From: Ferruginibacter albus | GTDB lineage: Bacteria > Bacteroidota > Bacteroidia > Chitinophagales > Chitinophagaceae | Direction: 5' to 3' | Length of the DNA stretch: 64,000 nt | Assembly (NCBI RefSeq): GCF_020042285.1 | Contig: NZ_CP083388.1 | Location: 1,948,001 to 2,012,000, forward strand | Shown: positions 26,422 to 34,796 of the stretch, in pieces | Layout: each line of letters starts with the position of its first letter | Numbering within the stretch: position 1 is the stretch's first letter | Notes under the pieces: generated by a model | What the model saw: the letters and a program-made list of their open reading frames with translations, nothing else | What the model was told of the DNA's origin: nothing | Databases searched by the model: none | Position numbers and translations under genes: made by a program

Positions 26422-26524
26422 CAGATCAAGTATCGTGCAGATAAAACGAAATTTCATTTATTAGTTTGTTCTGTAAATTACCTTTTAAATTTTTAAACTG
26501 TCAGTCTGAGCTTGTCGAAGACGG
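26398..26524. repeat. REP module 1 (REP - 73 nt - inverted REP)
   Basis: A 27-base REP (26398-26424) and its perfect reverse complement (26498-26524) enclose a 73-base spacer that is related to the spacers of modules 2 and 3 (shared CAGATAAAAC, AAATTA, CTTT.AAA.TTT). The left REP overlaps the dehydrogenase 3' end; the right one lies 25 bases before the GIY-YIG start codon. Confidence 0.85.
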
Positions 26525-26549
26525 CTGATTAATTCGTAACAAATATCAG

Positions 26550-26810
26550 ATGGACATCATTGGTAAATATTGTGTTTATATTGTTGAATGCATCGATGGC
26601 AGTTATTATACCGGTGTTACCAATAATATTGAACGAAGATTGTGGGAGCATAATAACGAGGAAAACAAATTGAGTTATACTTATAGCAGAAGACCTGTAG
26701 TACTAAAATATTGCGACCGATTTGTAAATATAAAAGAGGCTATTGCCTGGGAAAAGCAAATAAAGGGTTGGTCAAGAAAAAAGAAGGAGGCTTTATTTAG
26801 AGAAGATTGA
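26550..26810 (+). CDS. GIY-YIG nuclease family protein (UvrC/URI-type)
   Basis: 86 residues forming one GIY-YIG domain: VYIVECIDGSYYTGVTNN (residues 9-26) with the GIY and YIG equivalents VYI and YTG, the catalytic Arg in NIERRLWEHNN, and the metal-binding Glu in AIAWEKQIKGW. A basic tail (SRKKKEALFRED) follows. The family cuts DNA; the role of these small stand-alone members is unclear. The gene is bracketed by perfect 27-bp inverted repeats (26498-26524 and 26862-26888). A truncated second copy follows at 27011. Confidence 0.9.
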   Translation: MDIIGKYCVYIVECIDGSYYTGVTNNIERRLWEHNNEENKLSYTYSRRPVVLKYCDRFVNIKEAIAWEKQIKGWSRKKKEALFRED

Positions 26811-26861
26811 GAAGGTTTAAAACTTCTGTCTAAATCAAAATCAGCGCCTGATAATAATGGC

Positions 26862-26989
26862 CCGTCTTCGACAAGCTCAGACTGACAGATTTTAGGATTG
26901 TTCAGATAAAACAATCCTCTTTTAGTTGCTTGCGCCACAAATTATCTTTCAAACTTTGAAAATCTTGTCAGGCGGAGCTTGTCGAAGCC
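26862..26989. repeat. REP module 2
   Basis: REP 26862-26888, a 75-base spacer and a diverged inverted REP 26964-26989. The spacer contains the stem AGGATTGT/ACAATCCT followed by CTTTTA, which could end GIY-YIG transcription. The spacer is nearly identical to that of module 3. Confidence 0.85.
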
Positions 26990-27010
26990 AATCAATTTAA
27001 TTATAGCAAT

Positions 27011-27190
27011 ATGGACATCATTGGTAAATATTGTGTTTATATTTTTGAATGTAGCGATAACAGTTATTATACCAGTTTTACCAATAATATTGAAAGAAGA
27101 TTATGGGAGCATAATAATAAGGAAAACAAATTGAGTCAGCGTCTGATGGCAATGGCCCGTCTTCGACAAGCTCAGACTGACAGATTTTAG
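27011..27190 (+). pseudogene. Truncated duplicate of the GIY-YIG gene
   Basis: ATG 27011 opens a 59-codon frame. The first 42 residues are closely similar to the intact copy (MDIIGKYCVYI at the start, NNIERRLWEHNN at residues 25-36), with the catalytic Arg retained. An internal deletion of about 170 bases then joins the gene to the REP, so the frame ends in repeat-derived residues (MARLRQAQTDRF) and stop at 27188-27190. The metal-binding Glu and C-terminal half of the domain are missing, so it should be inactive. Confidence 0.85.
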
Positions 27191-27282
27191 GATTGTTCAG
27201 ATAAAACAATCCTCTTTTAGTTGCTTGCGCCACAAATTATCTTTCAAACTTTGAAATCTTGTCAGGCTGAGCTTGTCGAAGC
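27157..27282. repeat. REP module 3
   Basis: REP 27157-27183, a 74-base spacer differing from that of module 2 by essentially one base, and an inverted REP 27258-27282. The REP overlaps the 3' end of the truncated GIY-YIG frame. Confidence 0.85.
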
Positions 27283-27310
27283 TAGCATAAAGTAGTTCTG
27301 CAAACCACAA

Positions 27311-27337
27311 ATAAAAAATCCTCTCAAAAGAGAGGAT
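27311..27337 (-). terminator. Terminator of the DUF3276 gene
   Basis: ATCCTCTC (27318-27325), loop of four bases, GAGAGGAT (27330-27337); on the minus strand the stem runs into TTTTTTAT. It separates the minus-strand gene from the REP region. Confidence 0.85.
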
Positions 27338-27362
27338 CGCATACAGTTAGTTTCGATATACA

Positions 27363-27797
27363 TTACCATCTGTCCACCTCTTCGGTGCTGCCATTATCAG
27401 CAGGAGCCGAAGTTTCGGTAGGAGCAGCCGCTGCTTTTTCAACAACAGGCTCAGAAGCAGGAGCATCAGCAATTTCTTGCTTTCCTTCTTCGCTTCCTTC
27501 AAATGGAGTATCGTGGTTAAAAGCGTCAAAATCAAAATCAGGCATTAATTCAGTTTTCACATAATCAACCGCTTCGTTCAAGCCCTTAATAAATTTGTTG
27601 AAGTCTTCTTTGTAAAGGAAAATCTTATGCCTGTCATAACCATCAGAATCAAAGCGTTTACGGCTTTCAGTAATGGTTAGATAGTAATCATTTCCTCTGG
27701 TTTCTCTTACATCGAAAAAGTAAGTTCTACGTTTTCCGGCACGGATACGTTTGCTATATACGCTATCCTGTTTTTTGTCGTTGTTTTCGTACGCCAC
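27363..27797 (-). CDS. DUF3276 (PUR-domain) nucleic-acid-binding protein
   Basis: 144 residues from a GTG start at 27797. The N-terminal ~85 residues match the bacterial PUR-alpha-like DUF3276 family (SKRIRAGKRRTYFFDVRETR, YYLTITESRKRF, HKIFLYKEDFNKF), small proteins that bind single-stranded DNA or RNA. The C-terminal ~55 residues are a disordered Ala/Pro/Glu-rich tail. A well-formed promoter lies 50-80 bases upstream and a terminator 26 bases downstream, so it is a monocistronic, probably well-expressed gene. Confidence 0.88.
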   Translation of the reverse strand: MAYENNDKKQDSVYSKRIRAGKRRTYFFDVRETRGNDYYLTITESRKRFDSDGYDRHKIFLYKEDFNKFIKGLNEAVDYVKTELMPDFDFDAFNHDTPFEGSEEGKQEIADAPASEPVVEKAAAAPTETSAPADNGSTEEVDRW

Positions 27798-27846
27798 AGT
27801 GTTAAGTTTTTAGTTTTTTAAGCAGATAGTCAATTTTTTATGCAGG

Positions 27847-27876
27847 CAAAGATAAAATTGTTTTTCAAATAGCAAA
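27847..27876 (-). promoter_or_regulatory. Bacteroidota-type promoter of the DUF3276 gene
   Basis: On the minus strand TTTG (27876-27873) is separated by 18 bases from TATCTTTG (27854-27847), matching the -33 TTTG and -7 TAnnTTTG boxes of the primary sigma factor of this phylum. Predicted transcription start is near 27840, leaving a leader of about 43 bases. Confidence 0.65.
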
Positions 27877-27905
27877 ATTTTCGACTCTATCGGGGGATAA
27901 ATACT

Positions 27906-29744
27906 TTATAACTCATGAATTGCAGTCTCATCCTGTTTTTGCTGGCGCAAATACATCTCTTTATAAAACCCGTTTTGACGAAGTAGTTCTTCGTGTGTTC
28001 CCTGTTCTACAATTTTACCTTTATCCAGAACCAATATCTTATCAAAATTCAATAGAGAAAATATCCGGTGTGTAATAATAATAGCTGTTTTATCACTGAT
28101 ATAAGTGTTTAAGCTTTGGATGATCTCTTTTTCGGTTTTTGCATCTACAGCACTTAAGCAATCATCAAAAATTACAATTCCGGGATCTTTAATTAACGCC
28201 CTTGCTATTGAAATACGTTGCTTTTGACCACCGCTTAAGGTAACTCCCCGCTCTCCTATCATTGTTGCATAACCTTCTTTAAATCCTGTTATTTCATTAT
28301 GAACGTAAGCCTGTTTTGCAGCAGTAGTTATTCTTTCTTCGCTGCCGGCATCTACACCAAATAAAATATTATTACTTACCGAATCGCTGAACAGGAAAAC
28401 ATCTTGTGGCACATAACTTACAGAAGTGCGTAAGTAATGCAGATCGATCTTAGTTAAAGGAGCTCCATTGTATAAGATCATTCCGGTTGTTGGATCGTAC
28501 ATACGCAATAACAATTGTGCAATGGTTGATTTGCCGGAACCTGTTCTTCCTACAATAGCAATTTTTTCTCCCTGCTTTATATGAAGAGAAAAATCCTGCA
28601 ACGCTTTAATGCCTGTATGAGAATAGGTAAAGCTTACATCTGCAAATTCTATATCACCGTTTAAAGCAGGCTTTAATTGTTCGGCAGGATTATCTACTCC
28701 CGGAGCAATCTTTAAAAACTCATTGATACGTTTTTGCGATGCGGCAGCCCGTTGTGTCATGCTTGCTGTCATACCTATAGCCATAACAGGAAACATCAGC
28801 ATTTGAATGTACATTACAAACTCTGCAATAGTACCAACCTGGTTTGTTTGCGGATGACCGATAACATTTAAGCCTCCCACCAATATGGTAAGCACGGTAC
28901 TAATACCGATCAGAAGAGACATGCTCGGAAAATAAATGGCTTCCACCTTTGCCAGTCCTACTGCATTTTTACGGTATTCTTCACTGTTATGTCTAAAAAA
29001 GCCCAACATTGCTTTTTCCTGTATGTACGATTTTATAACTCTTATGCCTGAATAAGATTCCTGCGCATTGGTAGTAAGATCGCTGAGCAAGGCTTGTATG
29101 CGTTCGCTTTTTTTATGAATGATAGTATTTACAATATAGATGGTGATGGCTAATATCGGTAAAGGCAATAAAGCCACAATTGTAAGCTCCGGACTTGTCT
29201 TCCACATAAAATAAATGCTGAAAGTAATTACAGCCAATAAGTTGCAGATATACATCAATGCAGGTCCTGTAAACATCCGCACCCTTCCAACGTCTTCCGA
29301 TATACGATTCATTAGATCGCCGGTGCTATGAACTTTATAAAATGATTGGTCTAATTTTAAATAATGTGCAAATACCTGTTTCTTTTGGTCGTATTCAATT
29401 AAGCGACTCATAACAATGATTGTTTGTCGCATTAAGAACATGAATACACCACTTATAACTGCCAGCACTAATAACACCACGAAACACCATAATACTTTTT
29501 GTGAAAATGTTTGTACTTCTATTTTATTAATGATGGATTGAACAAGGATATCATAGTTCTTTATTTTAGAGGAAGTAATGGACGGCTTATTCTCTATTTT
29601 ATTTACAACAGTATCTACTACATAACCTGTTAGCTGCGGTGCTAATATTCTGAAATAATTGGTGAGAACAATAAAAAGAATACCCAGTACAAAGCGAAAC
29701 TTATGTTTCCAAAAGAAATGATTTAAAGCAGAAAGATGTTTCAT
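27906..29744 (-). CDS. ABC exporter, fused permease and ATPase (MsbA-like)
   Basis: 612 residues. An N-terminal transmembrane domain of six helices (first ~335 residues) is fused to an ATPase domain: Walker A VGRTGSGKST (~397-406), signature LSGGQKQRISIARAL, Walker B IVIFDDCLSAVD, and H-loop IITHRI. It would work as a homodimer or with a partner, moving lipid or other hydrophobic substrates outwards; the actual substrate is unknown. It lies between the DUF3276 gene and the polysaccharide locus, 72 bases from the phosphatase gene, and could belong to either unit. Confidence 0.9.
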   Translation of the reverse strand: MKHLSALNHFFWKHKFRFVLGILFIVLTNYFRILAPQLTGYVVDTVVNKIENKPSITSSKIKNYDILVQSIINKIEVQTFSQKVLWCFVVLLVLAVISGVFMFLMRQTIIVMSRLIEYDQKKQVFAHYLKLDQSFYKVHSTGDLMNRISEDVGRVRMFTGPALMYICNLLAVITFSIYFMWKTSPELTIVALLPLPILAITIYIVNTIIHKKSERIQALLSDLTTNAQESYSGIRVIKSYIQEKAMLGFFRHNSEEYRKNAVGLAKVEAIYFPSMSLLIGISTVLTILVGGLNVIGHPQTNQVGTIAEFVMYIQMLMFPVMAIGMTASMTQRAAASQKRINEFLKIAPGVDNPAEQLKPALNGDIEFADVSFTYSHTGIKALQDFSLHIKQGEKIAIVGRTGSGKSTIAQLLLRMYDPTTGMILYNGAPLTKIDLHYLRTSVSYVPQDVFLFSDSVSNNILFGVDAGSEERITTAAKQAYVHNEITGFKEGYATMIGERGVTLSGGQKQRISIARALIKDPGIVIFDDCLSAVDAKTEKEIIQSLNTYISDKTAIIITHRIFSLLNFDKILVLDKGKIVEQGTHEELLRQNGFYKEMYLRQQKQDETAIHEL

Positions 29745-29816
29745 TGTTTATAGTCGATAATGAGATAGCCCATAGACCATAGGTTTAGAGCATAACAGAA
29801 ATTTGTGGAGAATGTT

Positions 29817-30572
29817 TTAAAGAATGGAAAAATCGTTGTAAACGCGGTCGGATAAGTAATGATGGAGTATGTTAAGCGTTTCCTTTTTTTGAAAGAGCTG
29901 CAAATGTTTATCATTATGAAGATCGGTTCCAACAAAGTCTACAATTCCCTCTTTCAACATAAACTTCGCCGCTTTTGCAGCAGCAGGTCCGTATTGCCCG
30001 GTTAAGGATAATAAGTTTATCTGCAACAAAAAGCCCATATCTTTTAAGTGATAATAATTTTCAGGGTTATCATGATAATAAAAATATCTTTCAGGATGCG
30101 CCATGATAGGCTTATATCCCTGGGTTATTAACTCAAAAGCAATTTCATTCAGATTACCGGTGACTGTTGCAAAAGATTGTTCCGTAAGAACAATGTTTTT
30201 ATGAATGGTAAGAAGCTTTTCTTTATTGGTAAGCAGCCGATAAAAATAATCATCCATTAAATATTCGGCTGCAGCACTTATTTCCACATTTATTTGAGCT
30301 GCTGCTAAAGCCGGCTTTAGCTTTTCCAACGCATTGTTGATCGTTTCAGGAGTATTGCGATACATGTCGCTGATGACATGCGGTGTTGCAATTGTTTTAC
30401 GAATGCCCAGATTGTATAAGCCACGTATTAATGCAACGGATGTTTCAATATCCGGCGAGCCATCATCAATACCCGGCAGCACATGAGAATGCATATCGGT
30501 ATTAACCGGAAGCTGTATATATCTTGAAGTATCTTTTGGTTCTTCAGACCTGCGTTTGAAAAAACTAAACAT
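29817..30572 (-). CDS. CpsB/YwqE-type tyrosine-protein phosphatase (PHP domain)
   Basis: 251 residues. PHP-fold metal ligands are visible in DMHSHVLPGIDDGS (~residues 25-38), ATPHV, AHPERYF and GTDLHND. This family dephosphorylates the tyrosine kinase (Wzc/CpsD type) that governs export chain length. The gene is the last of the minus-strand polysaccharide locus and follows a glycosyltransferase by six bases. No tyrosine kinase is seen in the window, so its partner must lie elsewhere, perhaps beyond the right edge. Confidence 0.9.
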   Translation of the reverse strand: MFSFFKRRSEEPKDTSRYIQLPVNTDMHSHVLPGIDDGSPDIETSVALIRGLYNLGIRKTIATPHVISDMYRNTPETINNALEKLKPALAAAQINVEISAAAEYLMDDYFYRLLTNKEKLLTIHKNIVLTEQSFATVTGNLNEIAFELITQGYKPIMAHPERYFYYHDNPENYYHLKDMGFLLQINLLSLTGQYGPAAAKAAKFMLKEGIVDFVGTDLHNDKHLQLFQKKETLNILHHYLSDRVYNDFSIL

Positions 30573-30578
30573 TATAAA

Positions 30579-31343
30579 TCAGGGACGATGAGTAAACGTA
30601 TAATAATACTGGTGAACTTTTATCAATGGTTTTAAAACAGATGCAATGAACGGAAAAGGAATACGATTGGTTCTCATTGCCAGGTAATCTCTTCTATTGG
30701 CACGTATGCGGCGCCCTAAACTTGCATTACTGATGCCGCCTGTTCGCATACGAACAATCAATTTTTCCAAATAAAACGCACTGATACGATGGCGATATAA
30801 ATAACGGGCCATGAACTCGTAATCTGCTGCTGTAAAATAGTGTGATTCGTAGCCGCCATATTTTTCTACCACTTCCTTACGTATGTAAAAAGTAGGGTGT
30901 GCCGGCATCCAGCCATATAAAAAACGATTACGATTGTATTTGCCCCCCTTCCAAAAACGGAGGATCTTATCTGTGTTTTGAGGATCTACATAAGTAAGAT
31001 CGCCGTATACACAATCTACTTTACTTGTTTTAAATGTTTCAGCAATTTTGGTGATAACATCTTCGGAAGCCAACACATCATCACTGTTTAAAATACCGAT
31101 CACCTCTCCTGTTGCCATCTTCATTCCTTTGTTAATGGCATCATACATTCCGTTGTCTTTTTCAGATATCCACTTTGCTATATGCGATTCGTACTTTTTA
31201 ATAATATCTATTGTGTTATCTTTTGAACAACCATCTATAACGATATGTTCAATATCATTATAATCTTGCCTGATAACAGAGTTAATACAATCATCTAAAT
31301 ACTTAGAGGCGTTGTAAGTAACTGTAATAATGGTCACTTTCAT
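30579..31343 (-). CDS. Family 2 glycosyltransferase
   Basis: 254 residues. GT-A fold with nucleotide-binding N terminus ITVTYNASKYLDDCINSVI, IDGCSKDNT, and the metal-binding LNSDDVL, followed by YGDLTYVDP and the acceptor-side motif AADYEFMARYL. It matches the WcaA/WfgS-like group that adds a single sugar to an undecaprenyl-linked oligosaccharide. Preceded by 95 noncoding bases with a candidate promoter, so it and the phosphatase gene may form a separate small transcript. Confidence 0.88.
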   Translation of the reverse strand: MKVTIITVTYNASKYLDDCINSVIRQDYNDIEHIVIDGCSKDNTIDIIKKYESHIAKWISEKDNGMYDAINKGMKMATGEVIGILNSDDVLASEDVITKIAETFKTSKVDCVYGDLTYVDPQNTDKILRFWKGGKYNRNRFLYGWMPAHPTFYIRKEVVEKYGGYESHYFTAADYEFMARYLYRHRISAFYLEKLIVRMRTGGISNASLGRRIRANRRDYLAMRTNRIPFPFIASVLKPLIKVHQYYYTFTHRP

Positions 31344-31379
31344 TTTCTAAACACGATAAATTTCAGGAACAGCTCCGGA

Positions 31380-31387
31380 CAAATTTA
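31380..31387 (-). promoter_or_regulatory. Candidate internal -7 box (TAAATTTG)
   Basis: TAAATTTG on the minus strand fits TAnnTTTG and lies 37 bases before the start at 31343, in the 95-base gap after the acetyltransferase gene. No clear TTTG at -33 is present. Confidence 0.35.
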
Positions 31388-31438
31388 TATAAATTATTTA
31401 TTTTCTTAAGAATAATGGAGACAGCTGTTATTGCAAAG

Positions 31439-31993
31439 CTATATCATTTGTCTGGTTTTAGATGGCAAAGCAGGATTACCAATATATATAGTATAAGGTT
31501 CCATCATTTTTTTTGCTACAGAATTGGCGCTTAATATACTATGAGACCTGCAGGTGGTACCTCCCAGCACAATTGCCCTGGTTCCTATCCATACCCCATC
31601 TTCCAGTATTATTGGATTAGAAAAAAAATCGAAGCTTTCTTTTTTATAATCATGCTCGCCGGTGAGCAATAAAGCCCCTTGCGATAAAGTTACGCTCTCT
31701 CCTATTGTAATATCAGATAAATTATCTATCCAGACATTCTCACCAATCCAACTGTGATCTCCGATTTTTAGTTTCCATGGATATTTAATATTTACACAGG
31801 GTTTTATAACGACGCCTTTACCAATAGTGGCGCCAAATAATCTTAAAAGTGATGTTTTTGAGGAGGATATTATATTAAAAGGATTTTTGAAAAAGATAAC
31901 GTTCACAAAATACCATAAAAACTGTTTTGGCTTAGATGCCCCGATCTTTATAGTGGTTACAAATAGTGCGTTATTTACCTTTTTTTCATTCAT
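31439..31993 (-). CDS. WcaF-like colanic-acid-type O-acetyltransferase
   Basis: 184 residues. Left-handed beta-helix acyltransferase with hexapeptide repeats (IGKGVVIKPCVNIKY, LKIGDHSWIGENVWIDN, ITIGESVTLSQGA) and the catalytic His region LLTGEHDY. It should transfer acetyl from acetyl-CoA to a sugar of the polysaccharide repeat. The start ATG overlaps the stop of the preceding glycosyltransferase (TAATG at 31995-31991), indicating coupled translation. Confidence 0.88.
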   Translation of the reverse strand: MNEKKVNNALFVTTIKIGASKPKQFLWYFVNVIFFKNPFNIISSSKTSLLRLFGATIGKGVVIKPCVNIKYPWKLKIGDHSWIGENVWIDNLSDITIGESVTLSQGALLLTGEHDYKKESFDFFSNPIILEDGVWIGTRAIVLGGTTCRSHSILSANSVAKKMMEPYTIYIGNPALPSKTRQMI

Positions 31994-33141
31994 TAAGAAA
32001 ATAGTTGAACGTACTGAGGTTTAATGTTTGTTTTTTGAATAAACTCTTTTGCAAAATTATAAGCGGCTTTACACCATTCGTCAAATTCAGATTGCGACCA
32101 TTCTGCCGCCTGCGCAATTGCATTGTAAAAAGCGTCTTTATCTTCCAGCGGAATGTCCCAACCTATCTTTTGAGGCTCCAAATTACGCCAGGGAGTTTGA
32201 TCACTTATCAAAACCGGCCGTCCTGCACTAAATGAATCAAAAATTGCATGCCCAAAATTTTCTCCCAATGTAGGTAAAACAAAAATATGTTGCTGGCTTA
32301 TTGCAGTAAACATCCTTTCATTGGGAATAGCATCCTGAATGGTTACTTTAATGTTTTCAGGCAAATTTGAAATGGCTGTAATGCATTTTTGAAAATACAC
32401 TTTGTGATCTACATGCCCATATATATTTAAACGGATCTTATAATTTTTGATGCTCTTAAGTAAATCAATAAAATATAAAATGTTTTTTTTGGGATGGATC
32501 CGTGATATAAATACAAAAGACACTTCTCCTTTTTCCTTTCTGCCAAATTCTAAGCTTTCTTTATTTATATGGGGGATGTTTTGAAGTACGCTGATATTCG
32601 CTTTTTTTCCGAAATATTTTTGAATATCCGATCTCTCCTGTTCATCTGTTGCGTGAAAAAATATTTTTTTAGCAAGCCTGGCATATTTTAATGCCTTTAG
32701 AAAAAATATTTTTTTTATTTTTTTTGATCGAATGGCCCCCTTGTGCAACATGCCTCTTGGGGCTAAAACCACTTTGCAGTTTTCATTGGCTTTTTTTACC
32801 GCTCTTAAAGGTAAAATAGCGTAGCCAAAAGAAAACATACTATTAATATAAACGGTGTGTGGTTGCACTTCTTTAATAACGGTAATAATATTATTTAAAG
32901 TATTGTGCTCTGCACTGGCATAAAAGATCTTTTCAGAATTTATTTCCAACCATTTGTTGGCAACAATATTTTCATAAGGTTTTGTGTCATCAATGTCTCT
33001 ATCGGAAGTATAAATATAAATATCGAATTCATCTTTCAATAATGCAACAATGTTCCTGCACGATTGAATAGGCCCACCCGCTTTGTATCCCGGATAATAC
33101 CAGTCGACAAACAATAGTAATCTTTTTTTAGAATTATTCAT
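31993..33141 (-). CDS. Family 4-type glycosyltransferase
   Basis: 382 residues with GT-B fold. The N-terminal acceptor domain opens RLLLFVDWYYPGYKAGGPIQ (Gly-rich loop); the donor-binding domain has VSFVFISRIHPKKNI (residues ~205-220) and the E-x7-E region LPTLGENFGHAIFDSFSAGRP. It probably elongates the repeat unit using an NDP-sugar. The stop overlaps the acetyltransferase start, and its 5' end overlaps the exosortase-like gene by 8 bases. Confidence 0.9.
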   Translation of the reverse strand: MNNSKKRLLLFVDWYYPGYKAGGPIQSCRNIVALLKDEFDIYIYTSDRDIDDTKPYENIVANKWLEINSEKIFYASAEHNTLNNIITVIKEVQPHTVYINSMFSFGYAILPLRAVKKANENCKVVLAPRGMLHKGAIRSKKIKKIFFLKALKYARLAKKIFFHATDEQERSDIQKYFGKKANISVLQNIPHINKESLEFGRKEKGEVSFVFISRIHPKKNILYFIDLLKSIKNYKIRLNIYGHVDHKVYFQKCITAISNLPENIKVTIQDAIPNERMFTAISQQHIFVLPTLGENFGHAIFDSFSAGRPVLISDQTPWRNLEPQKIGWDIPLEDKDAFYNAIAQAAEWSQSEFDEWCKAAYNFAKEFIQKTNIKPQYVQLFS

Positions 33142-33709
33142 TCGGTGATCGCAAGGTCGTTTTTTTTGAACGCTGAGACCTGTCGTATAAGAACATCAAT
33201 AAAAAAATAACAAGATATACGGCTATATTAAAAAGCAGATGATGATTATACTTTAGAAAAAATTTGCTATTGTTTAAATACAGATCAAGCAGTAAAAAAG
33301 AAATTCTTAAGACATTAACGAACCAGATCATTAATAACCCCAATAACGTCCAAAATATTTTTCTTTTCCAGGAAGATCTGTTTGCTAAAACAAAAGCCGC
33401 CCAAAAACTCATTACTCCATATCCTATGCAGGAGTAAACAAGGCGAACACTACTACGACTTATTTCTACCTGTTTATCTGTAATAGAAACATCTTTATAT
33501 CCTATTATGTAGAGCAACCCTCTTGCACCTTTCAATAACGATGTTCTGAGCCACAAAGGGTAGTTAAAATATCGATTTATGATTTCAGAATAATGCCCAT
33601 TTGGCGCTGCAAGCCCTATTACGAGAATTGTACCGTAATAAAACAAACAAAAAAGCAGGAGGAATTTTAGTATAAAAAAGATATTATGTTTTGAAAACGA
33701 TAGTTTCAT
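33134..33709 (-). CDS. Exosortase/archaeosortase family protein (XrtY-like?)
   Basis: 191 residues, polytopic, with about five hydrophobic segments. The three conserved residues of the family can be placed: Cys94 in RLVYSCIGYGVMSFWAAF, Arg135 in VNVLRISFLLLDLY, and His156/157 in KYNHHLLFN. Exosortases are membrane transpeptidases that process C-terminal sorting signals of exported proteins, and in Bacteroidota they often sit in polysaccharide loci with a Wzy-like protein. Here the Wzy-like gene is two genes upstream. No target protein with a PEP-CTERM-type tail is visible in the window. Assignment to a particular subfamily is tentative. Confidence 0.75.
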   Translation of the reverse strand: MKLSFSKHNIFFILKFLLLFCLFYYGTILVIGLAAPNGHYSEIINRYFNYPLWLRTSLLKGARGLLYIIGYKDVSITDKQVEISRSSVRLVYSCIGYGVMSFWAAFVLANRSSWKRKIFWTLLGLLMIWFVNVLRISFLLLDLYLNNSKFFLKYNHHLLFNIAVYLVIFLLMFLYDRSQRSKKTTLRSPNE

Positions 33710-33716
33710 TAATAGT

Positions 33717-34766
33717 CTATAAAATTTTGGCTGCTATTTTTTTAGCTAACAAATGAGAAGGTTTTTCCACAAGAAGATAAAACACATATGCAATAACAAC
33801 AGCAAGCACAATAAAAACAAAATAAGAGAATTTTGTTAGTGTAAATATGTTGCAAAGCATTTTAAAAATAAGCGCATGCAATAAATAAAGTGAATAAGAA
33901 AATGTTCCCAATTTTTCTAAAAAAGTATATGGTTTTTTGTGCTGATAATACAGTATCTCATTCTTTAACCAAACAAATAAGAGTAAGGCAAAAAAATTCA
34001 TCGTGATAACAAAACTTAAAAACAAATGGAATTTTGCAAAATTAAGTATCACTGACAGGACAAATACAATAGTTCTTAATGATACCAGTTTTTTAAATGA
34101 AATTGATTTCGTTGTTGAACCATTCTGTAGCTGTTCAGCGATCAAAACACCCAAAAGCCAGCAGGGTAACCCTACTGCCCATGTTAAAGAAGGCCCCAAT
34201 TGCCAATAATCGCCATACCTGGCTGTTTTCTTTTGATGAATAAATGTAATAATATCAAACCTACATAACCAGCAAATTAAAATAAGTGCAATAAAAAAAG
34301 CAATCATGAATTTAAGCTTCCAGCTAAGTTTTATTTTGCACAATAAAGGATAAATTGTATAAAATATAAGCTCACAATACAAGCTCCAAATCGGGATCAA
34401 ATTAAAACTATTATAGGGAACTGCAATAGCAATTACTATAATAAGTGGTAGTCCTATGCGTAACCATCTACGTAATAAAAAATTGCTTACATTATTAATG
34501 CCATCTTTATTAGGATAATGAATTACAAGCCCTGAAATAAGAAAAAAGGCAATAACGGCTCCTACACCTAAAAAGAAATTAGGTAACATCATCCCAAAAG
34601 ATCGAATGATTGCAAAATGACTTTGTTTTAAATAAGGAACCCAGGGAGATTCATAGTGAGACATCAACACTATAAAGGCCAAAATAAATCGAATTGAATC
34701 CAATCCTTTTATCCACGTAAACTTAGCTTTTGTATCACTTGTATTTGTAGGAATAGTAGCAGACAA
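33717..34766 (-). CDS. Membrane O-acyltransferase (acyltransferase 3 family)
   Basis: 349 residues with about ten membrane segments. The N-terminal family motif is GLDSIRFILAFIVLMSHYES, with the conserved His, then FFLISGLVIHYP and RRWLRIGLPL. These proteins acetylate or succinylate exported sugars from inside the membrane. The frame begins with TTG at 34766; no ATG is available that keeps the first helix, and an in-frame stop (the end of the Wzy-like gene) precedes it, so TTG is the likely start. Confidence 0.88.
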   Translation of the reverse strand: MSATIPTNTSDTKAKFTWIKGLDSIRFILAFIVLMSHYESPWVPYLKQSHFAIIRSFGMMLPNFFLGVGAVIAFFLISGLVIHYPNKDGINNVSNFLLRRWLRIGLPLIIVIAIAVPYNSFNLIPIWSLYCELIFYTIYPLLCKIKLSWKLKFMIAFFIALILICWLCRFDIITFIHQKKTARYGDYWQLGPSLTWAVGLPCWLLGVLIAEQLQNGSTTKSISFKKLVSLRTIVFVLSVILNFAKFHLFLSFVITMNFFALLLFVWLKNEILYYQHKKPYTFLEKLGTFSYSLYLLHALIFKMLCNIFTLTKFSYFVFIVLAVVIAYVFYLLVEKPSHLLAKKIAAKIL

Positions 34767-34796
34767 AATTTTTATTTTTATTTTTGATAAGATGAT

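Noticed and set aside
26681..26938. 85-codon minus-strand frame across the GIY-YIG 3' end and REP module 2
   Set aside because: It antisenses the nuclease gene and gains its length from the REP; no family features.
27347..27535. Minus-strand 62-codon Leu/Lys-rich frame
   Set aside because: A frame shadow of the Ala/Glu-rich tail of the DUF3276 gene.
29741..29935. 64-codon minus-strand frame between the ABC exporter and the phosphatase
   Set aside because: It mostly overlaps the phosphatase gene in another frame and has no credible start.
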